From: Actinomycetes bacterium
Lineage (GTDB): Bacteria; Actinomycetota; Actinomycetes; Actinomycetales; Microbacteriaceae
Reading direction: 5' to 3'
DNA: 62,549 nt
Assembly (NCBI GenBank): GCA_023390155.1
Contig: JAEWDJ010000111.1
Coordinates: forward strand, 1-62,549
Below are positions 50,619 through 59,779 of this stretch, piece by piece. Below the pieces are notes generated by a model. The model was not told the origin of the DNA and ran no database searches. It saw only the letters and a program-made list of their open reading frames with translations. A program made the translations under genes and the position numbers. Position 1 is the stretch's first letter, and every line of letters starts with the position of its first letter.

Positions 50619-50744
50619 ATGCTCCGCATTTCGCACAACCGGTCTGCGTATCGCGCGCGCCGCCCCCTCCTCCGCACCGCAGTCGTCGTGGCCGCCTTCG
50701 CCCTCGGCCGCATCCACCGCACCCGCGGAGGATCGACCGAGTGA
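50619..50744 (+). CDS. Short ORF with one hydrophobic segment
   Basis: The 41-codon ORF MLRISHNRSAYRARRPLLRT then AVVVAAFALGRIHRTRGG is arginine-rich with a short hydrophobic stretch. Its TGA overlaps the next ATG (GTGATGG). No strong ribosome binding site and no family match, so it may be chance. Confidence 0.3.
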   Translation: MLRISHNRSAYRARRPLLRTAVVVAAFALGRIHRTRGGSTE

Positions 50745-51256
50745 TGGAGGCGAAGATCGCGCAGGCGAACGCCGCGGACGAGGAGGAGGGGGAGAGCGAG
50801 CGCCCGTATGCCTGGGTGCTCCCCGCCCTCCCGGCCGAGGCCGAGCGCGTCGTCGTCGCCCTCCAGCAGCGGCAGTGGGAGCGCAGCCGGAGCACGTGGT
50901 GGCGTCGGGCCGCCCCGAGCCGGCTCGCCCCGCTCGACCGCGAGATGGCCGCCGTGCGCGAGCTCCGTGAGCTCGCCACGGCGGTCCTGGACCGCCGGGG
51001 CGGTAACCGCTACGGCGCGATCGTCCCGGTCTCCGAGGTACTCCTGCTGTTGTCGGACCCGGTCGCCTGGCGCGAGCTCCTCACCCTGAGCGGGATCGAC
51101 CGCGAACGCGCCGTGTCGTGGCCATTCGTCGGCCTGTCCGAAGGTGACGCCCTGCGGCACCATCCCGGTCAGGGTGCCGCTCCCGGTGTCCTTGGTCGAG
51201 AGCAGCTCGTCCCCCGCGAGTGGCCGTCACATCCAGCAGCGCATCTCACCGCATGA
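50744..51256 (+). CDS. Hypothetical protein before the mannosidase
   Basis: The 170-residue frame starts MEAKIAQANAADEEEGESER; residues 1-130 have coherent amphipathic character (ELRELATAVLDRRGG, SEVLLLLSDPVAWRELL). After about residue 130 the composition changes and the tail looks random, which suggests a truncated gene fused to other sequence near 51130. The family is not recognised. Confidence 0.4.
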   Translation: MEAKIAQANAADEEEGESERPYAWVLPALPAEAERVVVALQQRQWERSRSTWWRRAAPSRLAPLDREMAAVRELRELATAVLDRRGGNRYGAIVPVSEVLLLLSDPVAWRELLTLSGIDRERAVSWPFVGLSEGDALRHHPGQGAAPGVLGREQLVPREWPSHPAAHLTA

Positions 51257-51270
51257 CGAAGGAAGAACAC

Positions 51271-54200
51271 ATGACATCACACACCACCGCCGCGGCGGGC
51301 GGAGTCCGGCGACTGACGGCCGGGGCGATGGCCGTCCTCCTTGCTCTCGCGGGGGCGCTGAGCGCGACGGCTCCCGCCGTGGCGGCGGAGCCCGCGTGGC
51401 GGAGCGATCCGGCCTCGTTGGTCAACACCATCGACGGCACCGGCATCGGCGGTGACGTCGTGGGATCAATCAACAACTTCCCCGGCCCGACCGTTCCGTT
51501 CGGAATGGTGCAGTTCTCCCCCGACACCACGAGCACCTATGCGGGCTACCAGTACCACAACGACACGATGACCGGATTCAGCATGAATCACGCATCCGCC
51601 GGCTGCAACGTCTTCGGCGACATCCCGATCCTCCCTGCCACGGGCGCCATCGGCAGCAACCCGGGAAACGCGACGCAGCGGTACACCCATGACGGCGAGG
51701 TCGGCGAGCCGGGCTACTACAAGGTGCGCTTCTCCGACTCCAACATCGTCAACGAGCTGACCGCGTCCGACCGCGTCGGCCTCGCGCGCATCACCTATCC
51801 CGCGGGCGCACCTGCTCAGTTCATGGTGCGGCCGGGCGGCTCTCTCGCGGGCAATAGCGCCGCGACCTTGGAGAAGGTCGACTCGCGAACGGTGCGCGGT
51901 TCGGCGACCACCGGCAACTTCTGCGGCAAGGGCAACACCTACCGCATCTACTTCACGCTCACCTTCGATCACGACTTCATAGCCCACGGCACCTGGACGT
52001 CCGGTGGCGTGACCCCGGGCTCCGACTCGGTCGACTCCAACAGCGCTGGCGCATACTTCACCTTCGATCCCGGCATCGTGCTGCAGGCGAAGATCGCGAT
52101 CTCCTACGTGTCGATGGACGGCGCAGCGGCGAACATGGCCGCCGAGTCTCCGGGCTTCGACTTCGACGGGATGCGCGCAAGCGCACTCGTCCGCTGGAAC
52201 ACGGCCCTCTCCAAGGTGCAGGTCGCGGGCGCAGCCGATGGTGACCTCCGGGCGTTCTACGGGGCGCTCTACCGCTCGCTGTTGCACCCCAACACCTTCA
52301 ACGACGTCGACGGCCTCTATATCGGCTTCGACGGGCAGGTCCATCAGGTCGAGAAGGGACGCACGCACTACGCGAACTTCTCCGACTGGGACACCTACCG
52401 CACGCTGATACCGCTCCAGACGATACTGTTCCCGAACATCGCATCCGATATGGCGCAGTCTCTCGTCATTGACGCCGACCAGTCGGGCTCGCTTCCACGA
52501 TGGCCCGTAGCCAACTCGGCGACCGGCCAGATGACCGGAGACAACGTCTCGGCGCTGATCGGGCAGATCCACGCCTTCGGCGGCACCGATTTCGATGCGA
52601 ACGCTGCTCTCGAATACATGGTCGCCGCGGCGGATGACGGCGGAGACGGCCTGCGCGGCTATGTCCAGCGACCGGGCGCGGCGCTCTACGACCAGCTGCA
52701 CTACGCCCCCCAAGTGGAGGCGTTCCGTGGCGATCATCAGATCGTCGGCGGGTCGATCACCTTGGAGTGGTCGATCGACGACTTCGCCATCAGCCGTCTG
52801 GCCGCAGACCTGGGCGACTCCGCGACAGCGAAACGCTTCCAGACCCGCTCCAACTACTGGCAGAACCTTTTCGATCCCGCGCAGAACGCCATCGCCCCGC
52901 GCACCACGGACGGCGCGTTCCTCGATGTCTCGAGCACAGGACAGGGTTTCGGCCAAGCCGGATTCGACGAAGGCAACGCCGAGCAGTACCTCTGGATGGT
53001 GCCCCAGAACATCACGGGTCTTGCCAGCGCCCTCGGCGGCCGTGAGGCGACAGCACAGCGACTGGACGCGTTCACGCAGACACTCAACTCGGGTGCCAAC
53101 AGCCCCCGCATGTGGGTAGGCAACGAGCCCAACTTCCTCGTGCCGTGGATCTACAACTACCTCGGCCAGCCCTGGAAGACGCAGGCGCTCGTAGACCGCA
53201 TCCGGCACGAGTTGTTCTCTCCGGGCCCCGACGGTGCTCCCGGCAACGATGATCTGGGCGCCATGTCGTCCTGGTACGTCTGGGCCGCGCTCGGTCTCGC
53301 CCCAGCGACCCCGGGCACCTCGGTCCTCACCGTCAGCACGCCCGCCTTTGATCACGTGAAGATCTCCCTGGGCAACGGTCACTCTCTCCGTGTCGACGCT
53401 CCCGGTGCGAGCACAGGTACGCGCTACATCGCAGGAATGGCCGTCAACGGCAGCACGCTCGAGAGCACTGCACTCCCTGAGCGCCTGGCGACCGAGGGCG
53501 GCGCGGTGGAGTTCACCCTGGCCCCGAACGCCGATACCTCGTGGGCGACCGGAGAGGATGCCGCGCCGCCTGCGTTTGGCGAGGGCGGCACGGGATTCGC
53601 CTTCGCGCCCAGCGCACCTCTCATCCAGACGACCCAAGGCAAGTCGACCGAGGTTAACGTGGTGGCACGCGCCTTCGACACCGGTCTCGGCCCGATCGAG
53701 GTAACGGCTTCGTCGTCGCAGGCGGGTGTCGGAGTCCAGTCCACTGCGCTCACCACCGCCGCAAACGGGTCGCTCACCGGAGCGCTGACCATCACAGCGG
53801 GGCGGAATCTGCCCGACGGCTTCTATCCCATCACAGTGACCGCGACGTCGGGCGACATCGTCCGCACCCAGACAGTTATCGTCCAGGTTGCGGCGGAAGG
53901 CGGGCTCGCTCGCGCCTTCAGCATCATCGGAACGTCCACCTCGGACACCCGTGGAGGTGCGAACTTCGACAACGCCGGCAACAGCTATTCCCGCGAGCAG
54001 CTCGCGCTTGCGGGGCTGGCCCCGGGTGCCGAGTTCTCGGTCGGTGACCTGCACGCGATGTGGCCGGGAAGCCCCGCGGGAACACCGGACACCCTTGTGC
54101 CTCAGGGGCAGACGATCACGGTGCCCTACCACCCGAGCAGCATCTCGTTCGTCGGCGCCGCGCGCGACGGCGGGGGGCAGGCCACGGCCACGGTGACCCT

Positions 54201-55014
54201 CGACGACGGGACGACACGGCAGATACCTTTGTCGCTCGGCGACTGGGTCATCCCCTCCACCGACGCTCAACCCGTCTACGGCAACTCGATCGTGGCGCAC
54301 CAGAGTCTCCGCTACTGCGGGCCGACACCGGTTCAGGGTTCCTACGTCTACGCGACGGCCCCGTATACGGCTCCCAAGGGACGCACGATCGCCAGCGTCA
54401 CGATGCCCTCGGGAGGCGATTCCGACAAGCTCCGCATCTTCGCAATCGCGAGCGACGGGGCGGTCCCGGTACCGGTGGCCACGACGCTCTCTGCGACTCC
54501 TGCCCACGGCGTCGTGCCGGAAGGGACGACGGTGACCGTCACCGCGACGGTGACGCCGAGCGCGTCGGGAACGGTGTCCGTCACCGCAGTGGATCCGACG
54601 GCGCGTCGCGTCACTCCCGTGGAAGCAGCCGTCGTCGACGGGACGGCACAGGTCGCGTTGACCTCCGCAGGCATCGGGGTGCATGCCTATCGAGCGGTCT
54701 TCACACCGGATGACCCGACCGCGTTCGAGGCCTCCGAGGCGGAGTTCTCCATCCAGGTGACCGCAGCGACGACCGCCCCCGGGGATGGCTCCGGGAGCGG
54801 TTCGGGGGGCGATTCCGGAGCCGGTCCGGGCAGTGCCGGCGGTGATTCGTCCGGCACGCGCGGAACCGGCGACGTCCCGCCGGCGCGCGACCCCCAGTCG
54901 CTCGCGCGCACCGGTGGAGCCTTGGCTTTCGGCTTGGTCCCGCTGGCTGTGCTTGCGATCATCCTGGGCTCGGCCTTCGCCATCCGACGCCGACGTGGAA
55001 CCTCGGCGCCCTGA
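51271..55014 (+). CDS. GH92 alpha-mannosidase, sortase-anchored
   Basis: The 1247-residue exo-alpha-mannosidase has a signal peptide (about 1-39, ending AVAAEP) and an N-terminal GH92 domain: GTGIGGDVVGSINNFPGPTV, FGMVQFSPDTT, MNHASAGCNVFGDIP. The (alpha/alpha)6 catalytic domain contains WVGNEPN, with the likely acid Glu near 618, and GNDDLGAMSSWYVWAALGL. Beta-rich modules follow (about 780-1160), including an Ig-like repeat, then a Gly/Ser-rich spacer. The end is an anchor: SLARTGG, a hydrophobic helix and IRRRRG, i.e. an LAxTG signal as used by class E sortases. It would trim mannose from glycans at the cell surface. GAAGGAAG precedes ATG 51271. Confidence 0.92.
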   Translation: MTSHTTAAAGGVRRLTAGAMAVLLALAGALSATAPAVAAEPAWRSDPASLVNTIDGTGIGGDVVGSINNFPGPTVPFGMVQFSPDTTSTYAGYQYHNDTMTGFSMNHASAGCNVFGDIPILPATGAIGSNPGNATQRYTHDGEVGEPGYYKVRFSDSNIVNELTASDRVGLARITYPAGAPAQFMVRPGGSLAGNSAATLEKVDSRTVRGSATTGNFCGKGNTYRIYFTLTFDHDFIAHGTWTSGGVTPGSDSVDSNSAGAYFTFDPGIVLQAKIAISYVSMDGAAANMAAESPGFDFDGMRASALVRWNTALSKVQVAGAADGDLRAFYGALYRSLLHPNTFNDVDGLYIGFDGQVHQVEKGRTHYANFSDWDTYRTLIPLQTILFPNIASDMAQSLVIDADQSGSLPRWPVANSATGQMTGDNVSALIGQIHAFGGTDFDANAALEYMVAAADDGGDGLRGYVQRPGAALYDQLHYAPQVEAFRGDHQIVGGSITLEWSIDDFAISRLAADLGDSATAKRFQTRSNYWQNLFDPAQNAIAPRTTDGAFLDVSSTGQGFGQAGFDEGNAEQYLWMVPQNITGLASALGGREATAQRLDAFTQTLNSGANSPRMWVGNEPNFLVPWIYNYLGQPWKTQALVDRIRHELFSPGPDGAPGNDDLGAMSSWYVWAALGLAPATPGTSVLTVSTPAFDHVKISLGNGHSLRVDAPGASTGTRYIAGMAVNGSTLESTALPERLATEGGAVEFTLAPNADTSWATGEDAAPPAFGEGGTGFAFAPSAPLIQTTQGKSTEVNVVARAFDTGLGPIEVTASSSQAGVGVQSTALTTAANGSLTGALTITAGRNLPDGFYPITVTATSGDIVRTQTVIVQVAAEGGLARAFSIIGTSTSDTRGGANFDNAGNSYSREQLALAGLAPGAEFSVGDLHAMWPGSPAGTPDTLVPQGQTITVPYHPSSISFVGAARDGGGQATATVTLDDGTTRQIPLSLGDWVIPSTDAQPVYGNSIVAHQSLRYCGPTPVQGSYVYATAPYTAPKGRTIASVTMPSGGDSDKLRIFAIASDGAVPVPVATTLSATPAHGVVPEGTTVTVTATVTPSASGTVSVTAVDPTARRVTPVEAAVVDGTAQVALTSAGIGVHAYRAVFTPDDPTAFEASEAEFSIQVTAATTAPGDGSGSGSGGDSGAGPGSAGGDSSGTRGTGDVPPARDPQSLARTGGALAFGLVPLAVLAIILGSAFAIRRRRGTSAP

Positions 55015-55573
55015 GCGGGCTGCGAACTCGGAACCCACGATGCGCCGAGGAACGTCGTCTTCGACTCTGGACTAGGGCTCAACGGCACGCCCCGCTGGAC
55101 TCAACCGGCTGGGGTCTCATTCGGTCTCGGGTTGCTCGGTCTTGGACGCCACATTTCCGGTGTCGCCGGTGATGATCCGTTCGACGTCGCTCAGCGCATA
55201 CCCCGGCGGCGAGCTGGATGAAGTACGTGGCATCGGTGGGAGAAGGGGAGCGCCACCAATGCCAGGAGATGGTGATGAGTGCAGGTGCGGAGCACCTTCC
55301 CCAGTCACCTCAAGAGCTGGGCGGCGGGTTCATCGTCTGGAGGGGTGGCTGTGCGTATGCTCACGGAAGCGAAATCGGCAAAGAACAGGCGAGCGCCCGG
55401 AGGGCGTCGATGTCCGGAGCTCCGTCGACGGCGCCGACCGAACGGGAGGTCCGGGAGGGTGTGCGAGGGAGGACGGGGTCGCCCTCGCGGCCGGCCGAAG
55501 GTCAGGCCGTCCAGCACCGAAGCGCGCGGAATGGTCGACCCCCCATCGAGGGCGGCCGACCATGGAACCCCGC
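55015..55573. other. Region between GH92 and parB with a broken gene end
   Basis: On the - strand the frame ending at 55117 reads YALSDVERIITGDTGNVASK and, in a neighbouring frame upstream, SPSPTDATYFIQLAAG. The two join smoothly if one G of a four-G run (near 55204 on the + strand) is removed, so a frameshifted 3' gene fragment is likely. I do not recognise the family. The rest of the stretch shows no gene. Confidence 0.4.
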
Positions 55574-57094
55574 TCAGCTCGCGTCGGAGCCGGGCACGGC
55601 CACCTCGTCGGACGCCGACGCGGTGGCATCCGGCTCACCGCTGTGGTCAGCCGTGTCCTCCGGGTATCCGGCGGCGATGCGCTCGACAGGGGAGAGCTTG
55701 TATCCCCACGATTCGAGCATGAGGAGGAAGCTGCCGACTTCCGTCGTGGGATGCCGCCATCCCTCGACGTCCTCGGCGCGCGCCTCCCGCGCGGCGAGGG
55801 CGACGGTTAGCGTCACGTGTCCGGCCTTCGTCGGCGTTGACTCAACGAGTCGCGCGGCGGCGGCTCGCGGGTAGAAGTCACCGGTTTCGTTGAGGAAGGT
55901 GCCGACGAGGTCACCGCTCTTGTAGTCGGTGATGGTGTGGGCGTGCTCGGTGAGGGTGAGTGCGACGAACACCAGGGCATCCTTCGGGAGGGTCTTGCGG
56001 GTCAGGAGCTTGGCGATCCATTCTCGTCGCACGGTGACGGCGGTGCGCCACGACTTGTTGTTGGCCAGCACCCGCGCCCGCTCTGCCTTCCGTGCGGCAG
56101 CCTCCCGGTCCTCGCGCTCCTGCCGCTGCTCGTCGGTCTCGTCGGCCGGGATGACAGTGCTCGCCGAGGGTGTCCTGGCCCAGCGGTCGTGGTGGAGTTC
56201 GGGTCGGACGCAGACGTCTTCGGCGCGGTGGTCGTTCTCGCCGTCACCCCACACCGTCAGGACGACGGCGCGGCCTTCGCAGTTCGCATGGGTCTCAGGT
56301 GTGAGCGCGGGCCGGTCGTCTGCGTCGTCGGCTGCGTCGGTGAGCCGGTCGAGGGTGCGGAAGCTGCGATCCCAGTCGGTGAAGACCTGTACGCCCGCGG
56401 CCGCGTACTGCTCGGCCAGGCGGTCGGTCGTGTCGCGGATGCTGCGTTCGTCGCGGATCTCCTGGGCCAGGTAGGGGAGATCGTCGTCGTCCTCGATCAG
56501 GGTGATCTGGTCGATGGCGTCCTGGTCGCCGTCGAACTCGGCGATCAGGAGCAGCTTGTCGAGAGAGAGCTGCCCGTGGTCGCAGGCGGCCTGCTTGGCG
56601 CTGTCGGAGCGGGCGACGGTGAGGGACTTCTTGATCAGGTCACGGGACTCTCCGGCGGCACGGCCGATCGCGGTCTCGCTGATGCCGTCGAGGGCGAGCT
56701 GTTCGTAAGCGGCGATCCGGTCGGTGAGGGCGAGGTCGGAGCGGTTGAAGGTGCGCAGTTGGTCGAGGATGCGCTGCGAGTTCTTCACCGTGGTCGGGGT
56801 GAGGCCAAAGGTGCCGAGCATGGTCGGGATGCCAGCTTCCTGGGCGGCGAGGGTGCGGCGTTGGCCGTCCCAAATGTAGACGGTGCCGTCGGTGTCGCGG
56901 CGGGCATAGACGGGTTCGCGGACACCGTCGGTCTTGACGGAGTCGGCGAACTCGCGCGTGTAGGTGGTGTCGGTGCGCACGTTGGGGTCGAGTTGGGCGG
57001 TGGCGACGTCGATGACCTCGATGGTGACCGTGCCGTCCGCGACGAGCGCGGCGAGGTCGGCGGTCTTCGGGGTGCGGGGCTTGGTGGTGGTCAT
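55574..57094 (-). CDS. ParB/Spo0J-type partition protein
   Basis: The 506-residue protein has an N-terminal ParB/sulfiredoxin-like domain (about 20-105) with REPVYARRDTDGTVYIWDGQ and RRTLAAQEAG, the ParB box II equivalent. A helix-turn-helix region (about 130-175) has LTDRIAAYEQLALDGISETA. A long C-terminal part is unlike chromosomal ParB. No ParA gene is adjacent. The start at 57094 follows AGGACAGGAACC; the longer frame to 57607 is rejected. A TGCCG-TTC-CGGCA hairpin lies 38 bp upstream and may be its binding or control site. It probably stabilises the excised or plasmid form of the element. Confidence 0.85.
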   Translation of the reverse strand: MTTTKPRTPKTADLAALVADGTVTIEVIDVATAQLDPNVRTDTTYTREFADSVKTDGVREPVYARRDTDGTVYIWDGQRRTLAAQEAGIPTMLGTFGLTPTTVKNSQRILDQLRTFNRSDLALTDRIAAYEQLALDGISETAIGRAAGESRDLIKKSLTVARSDSAKQAACDHGQLSLDKLLLIAEFDGDQDAIDQITLIEDDDDLPYLAQEIRDERSIRDTTDRLAEQYAAAGVQVFTDWDRSFRTLDRLTDAADDADDRPALTPETHANCEGRAVVLTVWGDGENDHRAEDVCVRPELHHDRWARTPSASTVIPADETDEQRQEREDREAAARKAERARVLANNKSWRTAVTVRREWIAKLLTRKTLPKDALVFVALTLTEHAHTITDYKSGDLVGTFLNETGDFYPRAAAARLVESTPTKAGHVTLTVALAAREARAEDVEGWRHPTTEVGSFLLMLESWGYKLSPVERIAAGYPEDTADHSGEPDATASASDEVAVPGSDAS

Positions 57095-57131
57095 GGTTCC
57101 TGTCCTTATCTGTTTCGTGGATCGTTCTCTT

Positions 57132-57144
57132 TGCCGTTCCGGCA
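57132..57144. repeat. Short hairpin TGCCG-TTC-CGGCA, copy 2
   Basis: Identical to the element at 23064-23076, again after a T/C-rich run and shortly upstream of a - strand gene (parB). Confidence 0.5.
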
Positions 57145-57182
57145 AGGGGAAGCAGATTCGGGCGTGGCGGAACCGCCAGTGG

Positions 57183-57233
57183 ATCGTGGAATACCGGAGG
57201 GAGCGCAGCGAGGGAGGATATGCCGCGAAAGCC
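57183..57233. repeat. Partial inverted copy of the 155-bp repeat core
   Basis: TGGAATACCGGAGGGAGCGC then AGCGAGGGAGGATATGCCGC matches, in reverse complement with a few changes, the centre of the repeats at 43701-43855 and 59101-59255. It lies upstream of parB. Confidence 0.7.
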
Positions 57234-57401
57234 GTTGGCGGTGGGGGAGCGCCCCAATATGATTCAGCGGCCGGAGCAGGCGAAGAGTCCCAGGGGAAGA
57301 GCACCGGCGCCGCCGGTTCCGAACAGCTGGGGCAGCCCGCCGCAGGCGGACCGATCGAGCTGGGCGAGGATGCAGCCCAGACCGGTGCGGGCAGCGTCAG
57401 C

Positions 57402-57683
57402 TCATTGGCAGCTGTCGCACTGGAGCGCTTCCATGGGGTCCACCGGGACCAGATAGGGGGTGGGGTCGCCAAGGTAGTGCCGGTCGCCGAGCTCGTCGTC
57501 GGTGGCGTGAGCGTCCACCCACAGGTCGGCGAGTGCCGGTTCGCCGAGCGCCCGGAGGAGTCCGGCGAGGGCATCGACTTCGACGCAGCTGAGCCGGGGT
57601 GCGACATCGGTGGCGAGGTCGGCCTGCCCGAAGACGGCGGTGAACCTGATGAGGTTGTCGCTGTCGGTGATGAGAATGCTCAT
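57402..57683 (-). CDS. Conserved small ICE protein ending LQCDSCQ
   Basis: The 93-residue protein MSILITDSDNLIRFTAVFGQ ... ends YLVPVDPMEALQCDSCQ, a tail shared with the short ORF at 2421-2570. The start has GGGAGCAGAG upstream. The CxxC near the end may bind metal. The family is not otherwise recognised. It lies between parB and other small ICE genes on the same strand. Confidence 0.7.
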   Translation of the reverse strand: MSILITDSDNLIRFTAVFGQADLATDVAPRLSCVEVDALAGLLRALGEPALADLWVDAHATDDELGDRHYLGDPTPYLVPVDPMEALQCDSCQ

Positions 57684-57907
57684 GATCTCTGCTCCCTTTC
57701 GTTTCGCCGTGGAGGCACAGGGTGCCGATCAGGTCGCAGCGACCGCACGCCACCCGGGACGGGCGCGAGGGAGCGATTGTTCGCACGAAGCAAGCGCAGC
57801 GCGTGCGAAGAATCGCGGGAGAGCGGCCCCGCAGGGGCTTGCGTTCGGGCACTGCGGCCGCAGGATCGCCGCAGGCTTCACGGCAGAGCGGATGGAGCAA
57901 GTGACCG
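57684..57907. other. Intergenic region with short inverted repeats
   Basis: Contains ATTGTTCGCACGAAGCAAGCGC and CAGCGCGTGCGAAGAAT (about 57776-57813), which pair in part (TTCGCAC/GTGCGAA). No gene is convincing. Confidence 0.35.
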
Positions 57908-58198
57908 TCATCTGCGTGGAGGGAGCGTGCGGGGTGGTCTGACTCGGACAGCGTCGTTCCACACCCAACCTTCGTGGCGTTGCCCGTCGCGGGAGGTGAA
58001 ACGGATGCGGACGGCGTGCTCGTTCCACGCGATCACCTCGACCTCCGGGCGGACCACGGCCTCGTGGAATCGGACGTACGCGATCGCCGGCGCAGGCCGC
58101 TCTGGGACGACCGCCGGATCGTGCGGCAGATCGATCTCCTGGTCGGTCAGCCAGACCGGTCGTGGTCGGGTGATTGATTGCTCGATGGCCGCGTCCAT
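57908..58198 (-). CDS. Hypothetical small ICE protein
   Basis: The 96-residue protein from ATG 58198 reads MDAAIEQSITRPRPVWLTDQ, then a beta-rich half with VEVIAWNEHAVRIRFTSRDG and HEGWVWNDAVRVR, reminiscent of an SH3-like or Tudor-like barrel. No family is assigned. It is on the same strand as its neighbours and probably co-transcribed. Confidence 0.6.
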   Translation of the reverse strand: MDAAIEQSITRPRPVWLTDQEIDLPHDPAVVPERPAPAIAYVRFHEAVVRPEVEVIAWNEHAVRIRFTSRDGQRHEGWVWNDAVRVRPPRTLPPRR

Positions 58199-58235
58199 TC
58201 CTGACCCGGGATACCGGCGGTTCTGCCCCATGTGC

Positions 58236-58472
58236 TCAGGCCATCAAGGAGTTGGCGGCGATGACCCAACCGGCTCCGGAGCGCTGTACGTCGATCTCGA
58301 TGTGGTCGGAGTCCTGATTCTCAGGAGCGACCTCAAGGCGCGATCCGGCCAGTCGCTCGATCGGGTGCGTGAGCGCGTCGTGCAAAACGACGGATCGGAC
58401 GGGAGTGGCAGTGACGACGCGGTAGCGGACGCCGCGCCAGCCGAGTCGAATGTGGTGCCGCCCTCGGTTCAC
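58236..58472 (-). CDS. Hypothetical small protein downstream of a leader ORF
   Basis: The 78-residue ORF starts at GTG 58472 inside the stop region of a 12-codon leader (ATGTGAACC), so it can be translated only by re-initiation. Sequence MNRGRHHIRLGWRGVRYRVV and SDHIEIDVQRSGAGWVIAAN is protein-like without family match. Alternatively leader and ORF are one gene broken by a frameshift. Confidence 0.45.
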   Translation of the reverse strand: MNRGRHHIRLGWRGVRYRVVTATPVRSVVLHDALTHPIERLAGSRLEVAPENQDSDHIEIDVQRSGAGWVIAANSLMA

Positions 58473-58507
58473 ATATGCACGGTGTCGGCGATGGCCGCGA
58501 AGCTCAT
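58469..58507 (-). CDS. 12-residue leader peptide with strong ribosome binding site
   Basis: MSFAAIADTVHM, preceded by AAGGAGGAACCCATC, the best Shine-Dalgarno in this part of the window. The TGA lies in ATGTGA so that the GTG of the downstream ORF overlaps it. It may couple or regulate translation of that ORF, or be the broken start of it. Confidence 0.4.
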   Translation of the reverse strand: MSFAAIADTVHM

Positions 58508-58668
58508 GATGGGTTCCTCCTTTTCACTTGCGGTGTCGTCCGCTGCGCCCAAAATAGAACATATATTCGAATGTTGGAGGATCCCGAAGTGAGAGTGCTG
58601 CGCGCGGGAGAGAGGATCTGATTCGTCGTCGACGACCGGGCCACCCGCATCCTTTCCTGATCGAATAC

Positions 58669-58866
58669 GTGCCAGTGGTCAATCAGCGCACACGCGAGAC
58701 GCTGATGAAGTACCGCGTCGATCACTGGACGTTGCGCCGAACCGACCGCTGGCCGCTGGGCTACTACGACGAACTTGCGCGGGCGATCGACGCGTGTGCG
58801 TTCAGCCTGGGCATGCCCAACTTCCTCACACCCGTGACAGGTTCAGACGGGTCCATCGTGACGTAG
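58669..58866 (+). CDS. Small ORF, possibly a gene fragment
   Basis: The 65 codons from GTG 58669, or 53 from ATG 58705. The part KYRVDHWTLRRTDRWPLGYY then DELARAIDACAFS looks like real protein, but the end (TPVTGSDGSIVT) does not and there is no strong ribosome binding site. Family unknown; it could be a truncated gene. Confidence 0.35.
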   Translation: MPVVNQRTRETLMKYRVDHWTLRRTDRWPLGYYDELARAIDACAFSLGMPNFLTPVTGSDGSIVT

Positions 58867-59100
58867 GCCGAACAGAAGGCGCGGCGGCAGGCAGGGCTGG
58901 ATCCGCGAACTGGCCGGCAGATAACTGATGGCGCGATGGCGGCGGCCCGCTAGCGAAACTAGGTCGCGATCGGGAGGTGCGCGTCAGCCGATCTCCGGGC
59001 AAATACGACGGTCGGGGGCGTCGGAGACCGGCTGGACTGGTCACGTGCGCCGCGAGCCGGAGCGTGGAGCCGCCTCTGGCGGCGCTGCACCTGCTGCCTT

Positions 59101-59255
59101 GTTTGTCTTTCCGTCGGCCGATCGTAGCTCGTTCCCGGTTCTCCGTGCCGGGCTTTCGCGGCATATCCTCGCTCCGCTGCGCTCCGTTCCGGTATTCCAC
59201 GGTCCCGGCACTGCGCCCCTCCCACTCGCTCTCGATCTCTCCGCCGGAAGGCAAA
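59101..59255. repeat. Long direct repeat, copy B
   Basis: About 155 bp nearly identical to 43701-43855. It precedes the second member of the MRVxxxxxxNMGPEL family by the same distance. Confidence 0.85.
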
Positions 59256-59286
59256 CAAAAACTGTCGACCAGGGGAGGGATTTGGG

Positions 59287-59580
59287 ATGCGGGTATTCAT
59301 CATCAACACGGCAAACATGGGTCCGGAACTGCGGGGCGGGCTCATCGGCGTGGTGGGCGCGGCCTCGCCGTCGCCGGAAGAGAAGAGGCAGTGCGTCGAA
59401 GCAATTAGCCGCTTTGTTGCCGAGGGATGGGCCATCGCGGCAGACCCTCGCAGTACCATCGGTCGGCTGGCAGCGATGACTGCGGAAGCTGGCTGTGTCC
59501 CATTCGTTTCACTCCGGGGTGTTGATCAGTCTGGCTCCGGAAGTCGGGTCGTGGCCCTTCCGAGTGCCGGGTTGACCTGA
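59287..59580 (+). CDS. Conserved small protein MRVxxxxxxNMGPEL-family, copy B
   Basis: The 97-residue paralogue of the gene at 43885: MRVFIINTANMGPELRGGLI, GVVGAASPSPEEKRQCVEAI, GWAIAADPRSTIGRLAAMTA. The tails differ. GGGGAGGG lies upstream. Presence of two copies, each behind the same repeat, suggests that leader and gene move or duplicate as a unit. Function unknown. Confidence 0.72.
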   Translation: MRVFIINTANMGPELRGGLIGVVGAASPSPEEKRQCVEAISRFVAEGWAIAADPRSTIGRLAAMTAEAGCVPFVSLRGVDQSGSGSRVVALPSAGLT

Positions 59581-59610
59581 ATTCCGGGACGGCGCGCAAG
59601 AGCTCAGGGG

Positions 59611-59638
59611 ATCAGCGATCGGCCAGTCGATCGCTGAT
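59611..59638. repeat. Perfect 11-bp inverted repeat with 6-nt spacer
   Basis: ATCAGCGATCG-GCCAGT-CGATCGCTGAT lies 30 bp after the stop at 59580. It could be a terminator (no T-run) or a protein-binding site; the spacer and perfect arms are also like small recombination sites. Confidence 0.6.
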
Positions 59639-59779
59639 GCGCGGCTCCACCGTCGGCAAGGCGAAGGTGCCGTCCGCACCGAAGCCGTGCTTTTGCGCAG
59701 GGATACGGCTCGCTCCGCCAACGGCGGCGACGAAAATGAGACGTGCGCATGAGTGCCCCGGGCGGGGTCGCCGCCCCGA

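Noticed and set aside
51466..55038. 1190-codon open frame on the - strand
   Set aside because: It is a mirror of the GH92 gene in high-GC DNA; composition is Arg/Gly/Asp-rich without family motifs.
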